A DNA stretch of 64,000 nt from contig NZ_CP136336.1 in NCBI RefSeq assembly GCF_032681285.1, forward strand, positions 669,001 to 733,000, in the 5' to 3' direction. The notes below the pieces were generated by a model that searched no databases, had not been told where the DNA came from, and saw only the letters and a program-made list of their open reading frames with translations. The DNA comes from Piscinibacter gummiphilus. GTDB lineage: Bacteria > Pseudomonadota > Gammaproteobacteria > Burkholderiales > Burkholderiaceae_C. Below, one piece after another: positions 26,090 to 34,746 of the stretch (positions are counted from its first letter, which is position 1; every line of letters starts with the position of its first letter). Made by a program: the position numbers and the translations under genes.

Positions 26090-27757
26090 ATGGCAGCTGC
26101 AAGCGCATCGACCGCGCCGATGACTGGAGAGGAAAAGAAGGTCATCTTCGCCTCCAGCCTCGGCACGGTGTTCGAGTGGTACGACTTCTATCTGTACGGT
26201 TCGTTGGCACCGATCATCGCCAAGCAGTTCTTCGCGGGCCTGGACCCGACCTCTGCCTTCATCTTCGCGCTGCTCGCGTTCGCAGCCGGCTTCCTGGTGC
26301 GACCCTTCGGCGCGCTGGTGTTCGGCCGCCTGGGCGACATGATCGGCCGCAAGTACACCTTCCTGGTCACCATCCTGATCATGGGTCTGGCGACCTTCAT
26401 CGTGGGCGTGTTGCCCACTTACGCCTCGATCGGCGTGGCCGCGCCGGTCATCCTGATCGGCCTGCGCATGCTGCAGGGCCTCGCACTCGGCGGTGAGTAC
26501 GGCGGTGCCGCCACCTACGTGGCCGAGCACGCGCCACACGGCAAGCGTGGCGCCTACACCTCGTGGATCCAGACCACGGCGACGCTGGGCCTCTTCCTGT
26601 CGCTGATCGTCATCCTGGGCACCCGCACCGCGATGGGCGAGCAGGCCTTCGGTGACTGGGGCTGGCGCATTCCGTTCCTGGTGTCGATCTTCCTGCTGGC
26701 CATCAGCGTGTGGATCCGCTTGAGCATGAACGAATCGCCCGCCTTCAAGAAGATGAAGGAAGAGGGCAAGACCTCCAAGGCGCCGCTGACCGAATCGTTC
26801 GGCCAGTGGAAGAACCTGAAGATCGTGATCCTGGCGCTCGTCGGCCTGACCGCCGGCCAGGCCGTGGTCTGGTACACCGGCCAGTTCTATGCGCTCTTCT
26901 TCCTGACGCAGGCGCTCAAGGTCGACCCGGCCACCGCCAACATCATGATCGCGGTGTCGCTGCTGATCGGCACGCCGTTCTTCATCGTGTTCGGCACGCT
27001 GTCCGACAAGATCGGCCGCAAGCCCATCATCATGGCGGGCTGCCTGCTGGCCGCGTTGACCTACTTCCCGCTCTTCGGCGCGCTGACGAAGGCTGCCAAC
27101 CCCGACCTGGCCGCGGCGCAAGCCAAGACCCAGGTGGTGGTGACCGCCGACCCGAAGGATTGCTCGTTCCAGGGCAGCCCGATCGCCCGCGAGATCGACT
27201 TCCACTCGTCGTGCGACATCGCCAAGCGCTACCTCGCGCAGAGCTCGGTCAGCTACGAGAACAAGGCCGGCAGCGGCCCGGCCACCATCACCGTCGGTGA
27301 CAAGGTCATGACCGCGCCGGTGGGCACGGTCGTCAACTCGAAGTTCGACGAGGCCAGCAGCAAGGCCATCGCCGCCTTCAAGAAGGACGTGTCCGACACG
27401 CTGAAGGCCGCCGGCTACCCGACCAAGGCCGACCCGGCCAAGATCGACAAGGTGCTGGTGGTGGCGATCCTCACGCTGCTCGTGATCTACGTGACCATGG
27501 TCTACGGCCCGATCGCGGCGATGCTGGTGGAGCTCTTCCCGACGCGCATCCGCTACACCTCGATGAGCCTGCCGTATCACATCGGCAACGGCTGGTTCGG
27601 CGGTCTGCTGCCCACCACCGCGTTTGCCATCGTGGCGGCCACCGGCAACATGTACAACGGCCTCTGGTACCCGATCATCATCGCGCTCATGACCTTCGTG
27701 GTCGGCGTGCTGTTCGTGAAAGAAACCAAGGACGTGGACATCTACGCCAAGGACTGA
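26090..27757 (+). CDS. MFS transporter of the metabolite:H+ symporter type with an extracytoplasmic insertion
   Basis: 555 residues. SLGTVFEWYDFYLYGSLAP near residue 25-43 and the RLGDMIGRK loop near 79-87 are signatures of the MHS family (shikimate, alpha-ketoglutarate, citrate and relatives). Twelve membrane helices are expected, but between helices around residues 335 and 455 there is a roughly 110-residue polar insertion with two cysteines (PKDCSFQG and HSSCDIAK) and a lysine-rich end. Substrate unknown. The promoter has four 11-bp direct repeats, so a two-component regulator probably controls it. Confidence 0.88.
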   Translation: MAAASASTAPMTGEEKKVIFASSLGTVFEWYDFYLYGSLAPIIAKQFFAGLDPTSAFIFALLAFAAGFLVRPFGALVFGRLGDMIGRKYTFLVTILIMGLATFIVGVLPTYASIGVAAPVILIGLRMLQGLALGGEYGGAATYVAEHAPHGKRGAYTSWIQTTATLGLFLSLIVILGTRTAMGEQAFGDWGWRIPFLVSIFLLAISVWIRLSMNESPAFKKMKEEGKTSKAPLTESFGQWKNLKIVILALVGLTAGQAVVWYTGQFYALFFLTQALKVDPATANIMIAVSLLIGTPFFIVFGTLSDKIGRKPIIMAGCLLAALTYFPLFGALTKAANPDLAAAQAKTQVVVTADPKDCSFQGSPIAREIDFHSSCDIAKRYLAQSSVSYENKAGSGPATITVGDKVMTAPVGTVVNSKFDEASSKAIAAFKKDVSDTLKAAGYPTKADPAKIDKVLVVAILTLLVIYVTMVYGPIAAMLVELFPTRIRYTSMSLPYHIGNGWFGGLLPTTAFAIVAATGNMYNGLWYPIIIALMTFVVGVLFVKETKDVDIYAKD

Positions 27758-27831
27758 TGCCGGACGTGGGCCCCGACCTGCGTCGGGGCTCACGCCTGCT
27801 GACTTTTTCAATCAAGCAACTGGAACTGGAT

Positions 27832-28002
27832 ATGTGGAAGCTCGTAGTGGGATTCGTGGTGATCGCGGCGGTGACCGTGTGGCTGCTCAGCAAAGGTGGT
27901 GACATCGACATGAGCGGTGAGAAGCACGGCATCGACACATCACATGCCCCTGCGGCGGCTTCCGCTCCCGCTTCTGCCCCCAGCACGGCCGCGTCGCAGT
28001 AA
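27832..28002 (+). CDS. Small single-pass membrane protein
   Basis: 56 residues from the ATG at 27832; an in-frame ATG at 27757 overlapping the MFS stop would add 25 residues, but the hydrophobic helix begins right at MWKLVVGFVVIAAVTVWLL, so the shorter form is preferred. After the helix comes a polar part and an Ala/Ser/Pro tail. It follows the transporter closely and is followed by a terminator, so it belongs to that transcript. Possibly an accessory subunit; no family recognised. Confidence 0.6.
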   Translation: MWKLVVGFVVIAAVTVWLLSKGGDIDMSGEKHGIDTSHAPAAASAPASAPSTAASQ

Positions 28003-28032
28003 CCAGAGAGCGACGCGCGCCTTCGGGCTACG

Positions 28033-28064
28033 CCGGCCAACCCACAAGGTTGTGCCGGTTTTTT
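28033..28064 (+). terminator. Rho-independent terminator after the MFS unit
   Basis: The stem runs from CCGGCCAACC to GGTTGTGCCGG with a small bulge and loop, followed by six T (28059-28064). It fits the end of the transporter transcript. Confidence 0.75.
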
Positions 28065-28080
28065 GTTGTGCCGGCCCGTC

Positions 28081-28308
28081 TCACGACGGCGCCGGCTTTT
28101 TCATGTCGGCGCGCGCGGCGTCGAGGGGCATCGCAGCGATCTCGCGCAGGCAGGTCAGGCACAGGCAGGTGGTGTAGCGCTCGCGCAGCAGCTGCAGGGT
28201 GTCGGCGTAGAGATCGATCGTGCCGCACGGGCAGGGCGCGGGGTCTTGCGCGCCGCAATGGAAGCTGCCGCCGCAGCGAGGGCAGCGGTCGCGGGTGTCT
28301 GCGCTCAA
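28081..28308 (-). CDS. Cysteine-rich CWC-family protein
   Basis: 75 residues from a TTG start that overlaps the stop of the upstream cytochrome-like gene (TTGA). The pattern CPRCGGSFHCGA, then CPCGTI, then CLCLTCLREIAA matches the small CWC zinc-ribbon-like family, with eight cysteines probably binding metal. Upstream in-frame ATG exists but the family similarity starts at SADTRDRCPRC. Function unknown. Confidence 0.72.
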   Translation of the reverse strand: MSADTRDRCPRCGGSFHCGAQDPAPCPCGTIDLYADTLQLLRERYTTCLCLTCLREIAAMPLDAARADMKKPAPS

Positions 28309-29198
28309 GCGCGGCGACGCGCCAGCGCCGCGGTGGCGAGCGCGAGGCCCGCCAGCCACACGAGACCGAGGCCGCCACCGCCGGAATCGCCGCCGCCGCC
28401 GCTGCTCGGGGGCGGCGGCGTGACGGCCACCTGGCCGCTCAGCGGCAGCACGCGGGTGAAGGTGGTCATGCTGCCCTGCACGCGCATCGTGAGCGTCAGC
28501 GAAGCGGTGTAGGCGGCGGTGGTGGGCGCCGAGAAGCGCACCGATACGCGGCAGCTGCTCAGCGCGGAAGTGGTGCTGGCGGCGATCGTCTGCGAGGTGC
28601 AGGTGTCGGCGGTGACGTTGAAGCGCGCCGCGCCGGTGCCGGAAATGGCCACGCTGGTGATGGTCAGCGTGCCGTTGGTGACCGCATTGCGCAGGTCGAC
28701 GTCCTGCGACAGCGTGTTGGTGTTGATGGCGCTCGGGCTGAAGCTGAGCGAGGCGACGCTCAGCTTGGGCGTGTCGGCAATGTAGGCCGCGATGTCGGCG
28801 AACTGCGTGTTGTTGAGCGCGCTGAATTGGCCCATCGCGCCGCCGTAGTTGGCGGCGATGGCCGTGCCGAAGCGGCCGGACGCGCTCGTGAAGCTGACCG
28901 CCGTGAAGATGGGCGTGGCCGAGGCGGTGCCGGTGGCGATGCGGTTGCGCCGGTCATGGATGGTGTGGCAGTTGGTGCAGGAGCCGAGCTGGCCGATGCC
29001 GGTCTCGCCGGGCGTGTCTTCGAAGAGCAGCTTGCCCGCGACGGGGTCACCCGACGTTGCCTGCGCCCACCCGGGCCCGGCCCACAGCACGAGACAGGCG
29101 AAAGCGGCGCCAGTGATCAACCAGCCGGTGGGAATGCGTTCGAGGAAGTTCATGCGAGCGGCGCTGCGGCCCGGAGCGAAACGGTCTGCGGATTTCAT
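28305..29198 (-). CDS. Exported c-type cytochrome-like protein with C-terminal sorting-like tail
   Basis: 297 residues. A signal segment follows a short charged leader (second ATG at 29153 is an alternative start, giving MNFLERIPTG). One haem-c motif CTNCH lies near residue 74, in a short cytochrome domain to about 142. Residues 145-260 look like an immunoglobulin-like beta domain (choice-of-anchor type, SVASLSFSPSAINTNTLSQ). The end has PPPPSSGGGGDSGGGG, one hydrophobic helix and RRR, which looks like a GlyGly-CTERM-type sorting tail. It may be an exported electron carrier or a surface-anchored protein. Confidence 0.75.
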   Translation of the reverse strand: MKSADRFAPGRSAARMNFLERIPTGWLITGAAFACLVLWAGPGWAQATSGDPVAGKLLFEDTPGETGIGQLGSCTNCHTIHDRRNRIATGTASATPIFTAVSFTSASGRFGTAIAANYGGAMGQFSALNNTQFADIAAYIADTPKLSVASLSFSPSAINTNTLSQDVDLRNAVTNGTLTITSVAISGTGAARFNVTADTCTSQTIAASTTSALSSCRVSVRFSAPTTAAYTASLTLTMRVQGSMTTFTRVLPLSGQVAVTPPPPSSGGGGDSGGGGLGLVWLAGLALATAALARRRA

Positions 29199-29433
29199 CG
29201 CGCGCGTGCAGGCGCGTCTGCACCAGGTTGTTACGCCGTGTTCGGGGTGGGGCGCCCGCGGCCGTTGCCGCGTGTCACGCCGGGATGCGTCTGCTTACCA
29301 GGAGTGGCGGGGTGCCAACGCCGCCGTGCGCTCTGCTCGGGCTTTGTGCCGGTTTGGCGGCGCGGGCTGCGTAAGCTTCTGATCCGCTGCGGTCGCGTCG
29401 ACCCGGCGGCGCTTTCTCCCAGGAGTCACACAC

Positions 29434-29922
29434 ATGAACAAGATTTCGCTCGCTCTCACGGCGCTCGTGGCCGGCCTGGTCGTGGCCAGCCCGGCTTCGG
29501 CCCAATCGTTCGCGCCTTCGTGGGCGGGTGCCTCGATCGGCAGCACCGACTACGGCACCGGCCTCAAGGTCTACCTCGGCGGCAAGGTCACGCCCATCTT
29601 CGGGTGGGAAGGCCAGGTGGTGAGCCACGGCTCGGAAGACTTCGCCCCCGGCCGCAAGCACTCGGCGGTGTCGCTGGGCGGCTCGGCTGTTGCGCGCTTT
29701 CCGCTCAACTCGCAGTTCACGGCCTTCGGCAAGGCCGGCCTGCACTACCTGCGCGTGAAGCGCAGCGGGCCCGGCGTGAGCTCCGACAGCGACCTCGAAC
29801 TCGGCCTCGGCGCGGGCATGCTCTTCAACATCACGCACACGACCGCGCTGCGGCTGGAGTACGAAAACATCGGCGGCGGCGATGGAGATTTCTTCTCCAT
29901 CGGCCTCCAGTTCTCGTTCTAA
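29434..29922 (+). CDS. Small outer-membrane beta-barrel protein
   Basis: 162 residues with a clear signal peptide ending ASPASAQ (residue 24). The mature part is made of alternating strands (GLKVYLGGKV, AVSLGGSAVARF, AFGKAGLHYLRV, ALRLEYENIG) and ends in FSIGLQFSF with a terminal phenylalanine, the usual outer-membrane assembly signal. The size fits an eight-stranded OmpA/OmpW/OmpX-like barrel. A CAGGAG site precedes the ATG. Confidence 0.82.
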   Translation: MNKISLALTALVAGLVVASPASAQSFAPSWAGASIGSTDYGTGLKVYLGGKVTPIFGWEGQVVSHGSEDFAPGRKHSAVSLGGSAVARFPLNSQFTAFGKAGLHYLRVKRSGPGVSSDSDLELGLGAGMLFNITHTTALRLEYENIGGGDGDFFSIGLQFSF

Positions 29923-29933
29923 TGACTGCCCCT

Positions 29934-29955
29934 CGCCCGGCGGGTACGCCGGGCG
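29934..29955. terminator. Strong GC hairpin between convergent genes
   Basis: CGCCCGGCG and CGCCGGGCG form a perfect nine-base stem around GGTA, with an outer CCCCTCG/CGAGGGG pairing. There is no T run. It lies between the outer-membrane barrel gene and matB and may act as a transcription or RNA-end barrier for either strand. Confidence 0.4.
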
Positions 29956-30006
29956 ATCCCCCGAGGGGATGCGGGCCGGCTTGGGAGCGGCCCGGCGCTC
30001 GGCCCG

Positions 30007-31542
30007 CTAGGCGAACAGCTCTTTGTGCTGGTCGCGCAGCACGTTTTTCTGCACCTTGCCCATCGTGTTGCGCGGCAGTTCGTTCATCACGAACACCCGC
30101 TTGGGCACCTTGAAGTTCGCGATGCGGCCCTTGAGGGCCTGGAGCACCGTTGCATCGTCGAGTGATGCGCCGGGCTTGGGCACCACGAGGGCCACGCCCA
30201 CCTCGCCGAAGTCGGGGTGGGGCACACCCACCACCGCGCTCTCGGCCACGCCGGGCATCTCGTTGATGAAGCCTTCCACCTCGGCGGGGTAGACGTTGTA
30301 GCCGCCCGAGATGATGAGGTCCTTGCTGCGGCCGACGATGGTGACGTAGCCGCGCTCGTCGATGCGGCCCACGTCGCCGGTCTTGAACCAGCCGTCGGCG
30401 GTGAACTCTTCCTTCGTCTTCTCGGGCATGCGCCAGTAGCCGGCGAAGACGTTGTCGCCTTTCACCTGGATGCCGCCCACCTCACCCACCGGGCAGGCAC
30501 CGCCCTGGTCGTCCTGCACGCGCAGGCCGATGCCCGGCAGCGGGAAGCCGACGGTGCCGCCGCGGCGCTCGCCGTCTTCGGTGCGGTAGGGGTTCGAGGT
30601 GAGGATCGAGGTCTCGCTCATGCCGTAGCGCTCGACGATGGTGTGGCCAGTGCGCTCGCGCCACTCGTTGAAGGTTTCGATCAGCAGCGGCGCCGAGCCG
30701 GCGGTGAAGAGGCGCATGTTCTTGCACGCGTCGCGCGTGAGGCCCGCCTCGGCCAACAGGCGCACGTAGAGCGTCGGCACGCCCATGAAGACGGTGGCCT
30801 CGGGCAGGCGCGAGACGACGAGCTTGGGGTCGAACTTCGCCATCCACAGCATCTTGCTGCCGCTGATCAGCGCCGCCTGCGCGGCGACGAAGAGGCCGTG
30901 CACGTGGAAGAGCGGCAGCGCGTGGATGAGCACGTCGCGCCCGTCCTGCCAGCCCCAATACGCCTTCAGCGTCAGCGTGTTGGAGAGGATGTTGCCGTGC
31001 GTCAGCATCGCGCCCTTGCTGCGCCCGGTCGTGCCGCTCGTGTAGAGGATGCAGGCGAGGTCGTCGGCTTGGCGCGCCACCGGCGTGTGCTGGTCGCTGT
31101 GGTGCGCGGCGCGCGCGAGCAGGCTGCCGGTGCGGTCGTCGTCGAGCGTGTAGACGTGCGTGGTGCCGGCCTTGAACGCGAGCTGGCTGATCCAGCCGAA
31201 GTTCTTGCTGGCGCACACCACCACCGCCGGCTCGGCGTTGCCGATGAAGTACTCGATCTCCGCCGATTGATACGCGGTGTTGAGCGGCAGGTAGACGAAG
31301 CCGGCGCGCAGCACCGCGAGGTAGAGCATCAGGCCTTCGACCGATTTCTCGGTCTGCACCGCCACGCGGCTGCCCTCGGGCAGGTTGAGCGAGGCCAGCA
31401 GGTTGGCCATCATGGCGCTGCCACGTTCGAGGTCGCGCCAGGTGTAGTAGCCCGGCGTGTCGAGCGTCTCGATCGCGGTGCGGTCGAGGTCTTGCGGAAA
31501 GCCGCCGCGCACGGCGGCAAAGATGTTGTGGTTCTGGCTCAT
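30007..31542 (-). CDS. matB: Malonyl-CoA synthetase
   Basis: 511 residues of the acyl-adenylate family. The phosphate-binding YTSGTTGRSKGAML loop is near residue 167, the YGMSET segment near 310, and the catalytic lysine in PRNTMGKVQK near 497. Overall it follows the MatB/ACSF3 group that activates malonate with ATP and CoA. It is the last gene of a four-gene malonate operon: GntR regulator, malonyl-CoA decarboxylase, Bug protein, matB. Confidence 0.9.
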   Translation of the reverse strand: MSQNHNIFAAVRGGFPQDLDRTAIETLDTPGYYTWRDLERGSAMMANLLASLNLPEGSRVAVQTEKSVEGLMLYLAVLRAGFVYLPLNTAYQSAEIEYFIGNAEPAVVVCASKNFGWISQLAFKAGTTHVYTLDDDRTGSLLARAAHHSDQHTPVARQADDLACILYTSGTTGRSKGAMLTHGNILSNTLTLKAYWGWQDGRDVLIHALPLFHVHGLFVAAQAALISGSKMLWMAKFDPKLVVSRLPEATVFMGVPTLYVRLLAEAGLTRDACKNMRLFTAGSAPLLIETFNEWRERTGHTIVERYGMSETSILTSNPYRTEDGERRGGTVGFPLPGIGLRVQDDQGGACPVGEVGGIQVKGDNVFAGYWRMPEKTKEEFTADGWFKTGDVGRIDERGYVTIVGRSKDLIISGGYNVYPAEVEGFINEMPGVAESAVVGVPHPDFGEVGVALVVPKPGASLDDATVLQALKGRIANFKVPKRVFVMNELPRNTMGKVQKNVLRDQHKELFA

Positions 31543-31555
31543 GTCGTCTTGCAGG

Positions 31556-32563
31556 TCATTCGAGGGTCGCGCCGGACTTCTTCACCACCTCGCCCCAGCG
31601 CTTGATCTCGGCGCTGACGAAGCGGCCGAAGGCGTCGCCATAGAGGTTGGGGGTGTCGGTGCCGAGGCCGTTCCAGGTCTTCTTCAGTTCATCGGACTGC
31701 AGCGCCTTCTGCATCTCGGCGCGCATCGCCTCCACCAGTTCCTTCGGCGTGCCCTTGGGCGCCCACAGGCCGTACCAGGTGGCGACTTGATACGTGGGCA
31801 CGCCACCTTCGCCGCTGGTCGGCACATCGGGGAAGCCGGGCGCGCGCTTGTCGCTGGCCACCGCGAGGGCCTTGATGCGGCCGCCCTTGATGTGCGAAGC
31901 CGACGAACCCAGCCCGTCGAACATCAGGTCGACCTGGCCGGCGATCAGGTCCTGCAGGGCCGGGCCCGCGCCCCGATACGGGATGTGCGTGATGAAGGTC
32001 TTGGTCTGCAGCTTGAAGAGCTCGCCCGCAAGGTGGTGCGACGTGCCGTTGCCGGCCGAGCCATAGTTGAGCTTGGCCGGGTTCTTGCGCACGTACTCGA
32101 GGAAGCCCTTGAGGTCGTTCACCGGCACACGCTGCGGGTTAACCACGATCACCTGCGGCACGCTGGAGATCAGGCCGACGGGGATGAAGTCGGCCTCGAG
32201 GTTGTATTCGAGCTTCGGGTACATGGCCGGCGCGATGGCATGGTGCACCGCGCCCATGAAGAAGTTGTAGCCATCGGGCGCGGCCTTGGACGAGATCGTC
32301 GCGCCCACGGTGCCGCCGGCGCCGCCCCTGTTGTCGATCACGAACTGCTTGCCGCTGTTGCGGGTCATCACGGCGAAGAGCGGGCGTGCGAACGCGTCGG
32401 TGCCGCCACCGGCCGGGAAGGGCACGACGATGGTGACGGGCCGGCTCGGCCAGCCGGCCGACTGCGCGCGCACGAAGGGTGCGGCGAGCATGGCGCCGGC
32501 GCCGAGCGAGCCGAGGGTGATGAGGCGCCTGCGGCGCAGCACGGGGTGCTCAGGGTGGGTCAT
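31556..32563 (-). CDS. Bug-family (TctC) periplasmic binding protein
   Basis: 335 residues with an arginine-rich leader (RRRRLITLGSLGAGAMLAAP) that may use Tat. The Bug signature IVVPFPAGGGTDAFAR follows, then DNRGGAGGTVGATISSKAAPDGY. Bug proteins bind carboxylates for tripartite tricarboxylate transporters. No TctA/TctB membrane genes are in the window, so it is an orphan or works with a distant transporter. Between malonyl-CoA decarboxylase and matB, malonate is the likely ligand. Confidence 0.9.
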   Translation of the reverse strand: MTHPEHPVLRRRRLITLGSLGAGAMLAAPFVRAQSAGWPSRPVTIVVPFPAGGGTDAFARPLFAVMTRNSGKQFVIDNRGGAGGTVGATISSKAAPDGYNFFMGAVHHAIAPAMYPKLEYNLEADFIPVGLISSVPQVIVVNPQRVPVNDLKGFLEYVRKNPAKLNYGSAGNGTSHHLAGELFKLQTKTFITHIPYRGAGPALQDLIAGQVDLMFDGLGSSASHIKGGRIKALAVASDKRAPGFPDVPTSGEGGVPTYQVATWYGLWAPKGTPKELVEAMRAEMQKALQSDELKKTWNGLGTDTPNLYGDAFGRFVSAEIKRWGEVVKKSGATLE

Positions 32564-32602
32564 GGTCGTCTCCGATGTGTGGTTGTGGGCGAGAGATAGA
32601 GA

Positions 32603-33904
32603 TCAGATCAGGGCGGCGACGGCGCGCGAGTGCGCCACCTCGCCGTGCACGAACTGCTCGTGGCTGGCTTCGATCTTCTGAAGGTCGTAGAGGTAGTTGA
32701 CCATCATGCCGAAGGATTGCTTCAGGCCCTTGCGCGACATGTCGCCCAAAGGGTTGAGCCGCTCCAGGCGTGCGCCGTTGTCGAGGTGGAAGCGCGCCAC
32801 CGAATCGCCGTGCGGCGTGGGCGCGTGGTGCACGAGGTAGGAGGCGCACAGCCGCGACAGCGCATCGCGTGCGGGCTCGTCGAGTGCTTGCAGCTTGGCG
32901 GCGTTGGCGAGCGTCGACAGGTCGCCGCCGGTCGCCTCGAGCAGCAGCTCGCGAGCGTCGGCCAAGCGCTCGGCCACGCCGCGTTTCAGGCCTTCGGGCG
33001 GCGGTGTGCCGGCCTGCAGCCATTTCGCAAAGCCGGGAATGGGCGAGAGCGTGCAGAAGCGGCGGATCTGCGGCAGCTCGCGGTGCAGCTGCTCGGCCAC
33101 CCGCTTGATGAGGAAGTTGCCGAGCGACACGCCGCGCAGGCCCGGCTGGCAGTTGCTGATCGAGTAGAAGGCGGCGACCTTGAAGTCGCTCGGTGGCAGC
33201 GGCTGCGCGCGTTTGTCGATGAGCGGCGCGATCGCATCGGGCATCTCGGGCACCAGCGCCACCTCCACGAAGATGAGCGGCTCGTTGGGCAACTGCGGGT
33301 GGAAGAACGCGAAGCAGCGCCGGTCGGGCTGCAGGCGGCGACGCAGGTCGTCCCAGCCGTCGATCTCGTGTACGGCCTCGTGGCGGATGATCTGCTCCAG
33401 CAACTCGGCCGGCGAGCGCCAGTCGACCTGCTGCATCTGCAGGAAGCCGGGGTTGAACCACGAGGAGAGCAGGTGGTGGAAGTCGCTCTCCAGCGCGCTC
33501 AAGCCCGGTTGTGCGGGCAGGCGAGACAAGAGCTTGCGCCGCATCGCGACGATCTGCGCCGTGCCGCCCGGCGTGCGGTTGATGCGGCGGAGCAGCTCCT
33601 GCCGCGGCGGCTCGGCCAGGCGCGTCAGGCGGATCAGGTTCTCCGGCGTGGGCTCCTGCGCGTAGGCCTGCGCCACGCTGAGCACGGCCTGCGGGTCGGG
33701 GCTGAAGTCGGTGGAGAGCTTGTCGAAGAAGCCGGCCTGCTGCTCTTCGGGCAGGGCGCTGAAGCGCGAGACGAGCTGGCGCGCGATGGCCACGCTGTTG
33801 GCTTCGCCGCGCTCGGAGAGCAGGCGGTGGCAGTCGAGCAGCAGGCTGCGCAGCTGGCGGCCGTCGCTGGCGCGGCGGGCGGCGGTCTTCAGTTCTTCAA
33901 GCAT
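32603..33904 (-). CDS. Malonyl-CoA decarboxylase
   Basis: 433 residues from the ATG at 33904 (AGAGGCG upstream); an ATG seven codons earlier is possible. It has an N-terminal helical domain and a C-terminal GNAT-like catalytic domain with the conserved IRHEAVHEIDGW near residue 180, FYSISNCQPGLRGVSLGNFLIK near 255 and CTLSPIPGF near 290. It turns malonyl-CoA to acetyl-CoA and CO2. It overlaps the GntR-gene end by eight bases, so the two are translationally coupled. Confidence 0.93.
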   Translation of the reverse strand: MLEELKTAARRASDGRQLRSLLLDCHRLLSERGEANSVAIARQLVSRFSALPEEQQAGFFDKLSTDFSPDPQAVLSVAQAYAQEPTPENLIRLTRLAEPPRQELLRRINRTPGGTAQIVAMRRKLLSRLPAQPGLSALESDFHHLLSSWFNPGFLQMQQVDWRSPAELLEQIIRHEAVHEIDGWDDLRRRLQPDRRCFAFFHPQLPNEPLIFVEVALVPEMPDAIAPLIDKRAQPLPPSDFKVAAFYSISNCQPGLRGVSLGNFLIKRVAEQLHRELPQIRRFCTLSPIPGFAKWLQAGTPPPEGLKRGVAERLADARELLLEATGGDLSTLANAAKLQALDEPARDALSRLCASYLVHHAPTPHGDSVARFHLDNGARLERLNPLGDMSRKGLKQSFGMMVNYLYDLQKIEASHEQFVHGEVAHSRAVAALI

Positions 33905-34580
33905 GGTGCTTCGCCTCTTCTTCATGGGCGCGCAGGGCCTTCAGTGCGCTGAGTTGCGCCATCAGGTGGTCATGCATCAGGCGTTCGGCGCGTGCGGCAT
34001 CGCGCTGCTCGAAGGCGGCCATCAGCACCCGGTGTTCGTTGATCGAGTCCTCGATGCGGCCCGGCCAGTTGAGCTGCCGGCCGCGCAGGAGGCGCAGGAA
34101 CGTGCGCAGCTCGTTGGTCGCGCGGTCGAGCCAGCGGTTGTCGGCCAGGGCCTGCACCGTGCTGTGGAAATCGTGGTTGGCCCGGTAGTAGCCGTCGATG
34201 TCGTGCGCGGCGGCGTGGCGCTCCAGCGCCTCGTGCAGCTGGCGCAGCCGGGCGATGCCGGCCGGCGTGGCCTTGCGCACCGCCTCGAAGGCGCACCGGC
34301 CTTCCAGCAGCGCCATCACCGGGAAGAGCTCGTCGGCATCGTCTTCCGACATCTGTGTCACGCGGCAACCTTGCCGGGGCACCAGCTCGACCAGGCCTTC
34401 GGCGGCCAGGACCTTCAGCGCTTCGCGCAGCGGCGTGCGGCTGATCTGCCACTGCTGGGCCAACGCCAGTTCATCGATCCAGTCGCCCGGCGCCAGCTGC
34501 CGCTCGAACACCATGTGGCGAAGGCGAGTGGCTACTTCTTCATGAAGTGATAGCCGGCGCAGCGGAGTGACATCGACCAT
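33897..34580 (-). CDS. GntR/FadR-type (FCD) regulator of the malonate operon
   Basis: 227 residues. The GntR winged helix (WQISRTPLREALKVLAAEGLVELVPRQGCRVT) is at about residues 38-70 and an all-helical FCD ligand domain follows (residues 80-210, with DIDGYYRANHDFHSTV carrying the metal-site residues). As the first gene before the decarboxylase it is likely the local MatR-like regulator, sensing malonate or a related acid and controlling its own operon. Confidence 0.87.
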   Translation of the reverse strand: MVDVTPLRRLSLHEEVATRLRHMVFERQLAPGDWIDELALAQQWQISRTPLREALKVLAAEGLVELVPRQGCRVTQMSEDDADELFPVMALLEGRCAFEAVRKATPAGIARLRQLHEALERHAAAHDIDGYYRANHDFHSTVQALADNRWLDRATNELRTFLRLLRGRQLNWPGRIEDSINEHRVLMAAFEQRDAARAERLMHDHLMAQLSALKALRAHEEEAKHHA

Positions 34581-34632
34581 GGGGGTTGCCTGGCTGGGTG
34601 AAAGAGGTGGTGCCGAGCAATCTACGCCTAGA

Positions 34633-34643
34633 AATTAATAATT
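34633..34643. promoter_or_regulatory. AT-rich palindrome between the GntR and receiver genes
   Basis: AATTAATAATT is a perfect odd-length palindrome in an otherwise GC-rich region, 53 bases before the GntR-gene start codon. It may be an operator of that regulator, or part of a promoter. The similar-looking A/T steps around it suggest a minus-10 region. Confidence 0.35.
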
Positions 34644-34746
34644 ACAACGAGCCGAACCCTCAAAACCCTCCTTCAGCGTCAGTTGGGCTTGTGCTCTTCC
34701 TTGTGAGTCCTATGCTTGGTGCACTGCAACAAAAGAACGGCTTCAC

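Noticed and set aside
28050..30113. 687-codon plus-strand frame through the cytochrome-like gene
   Set aside because: It crosses a promoter, a barrel gene and a hairpin, and its composition is Arg/Gly/Ala shadow.
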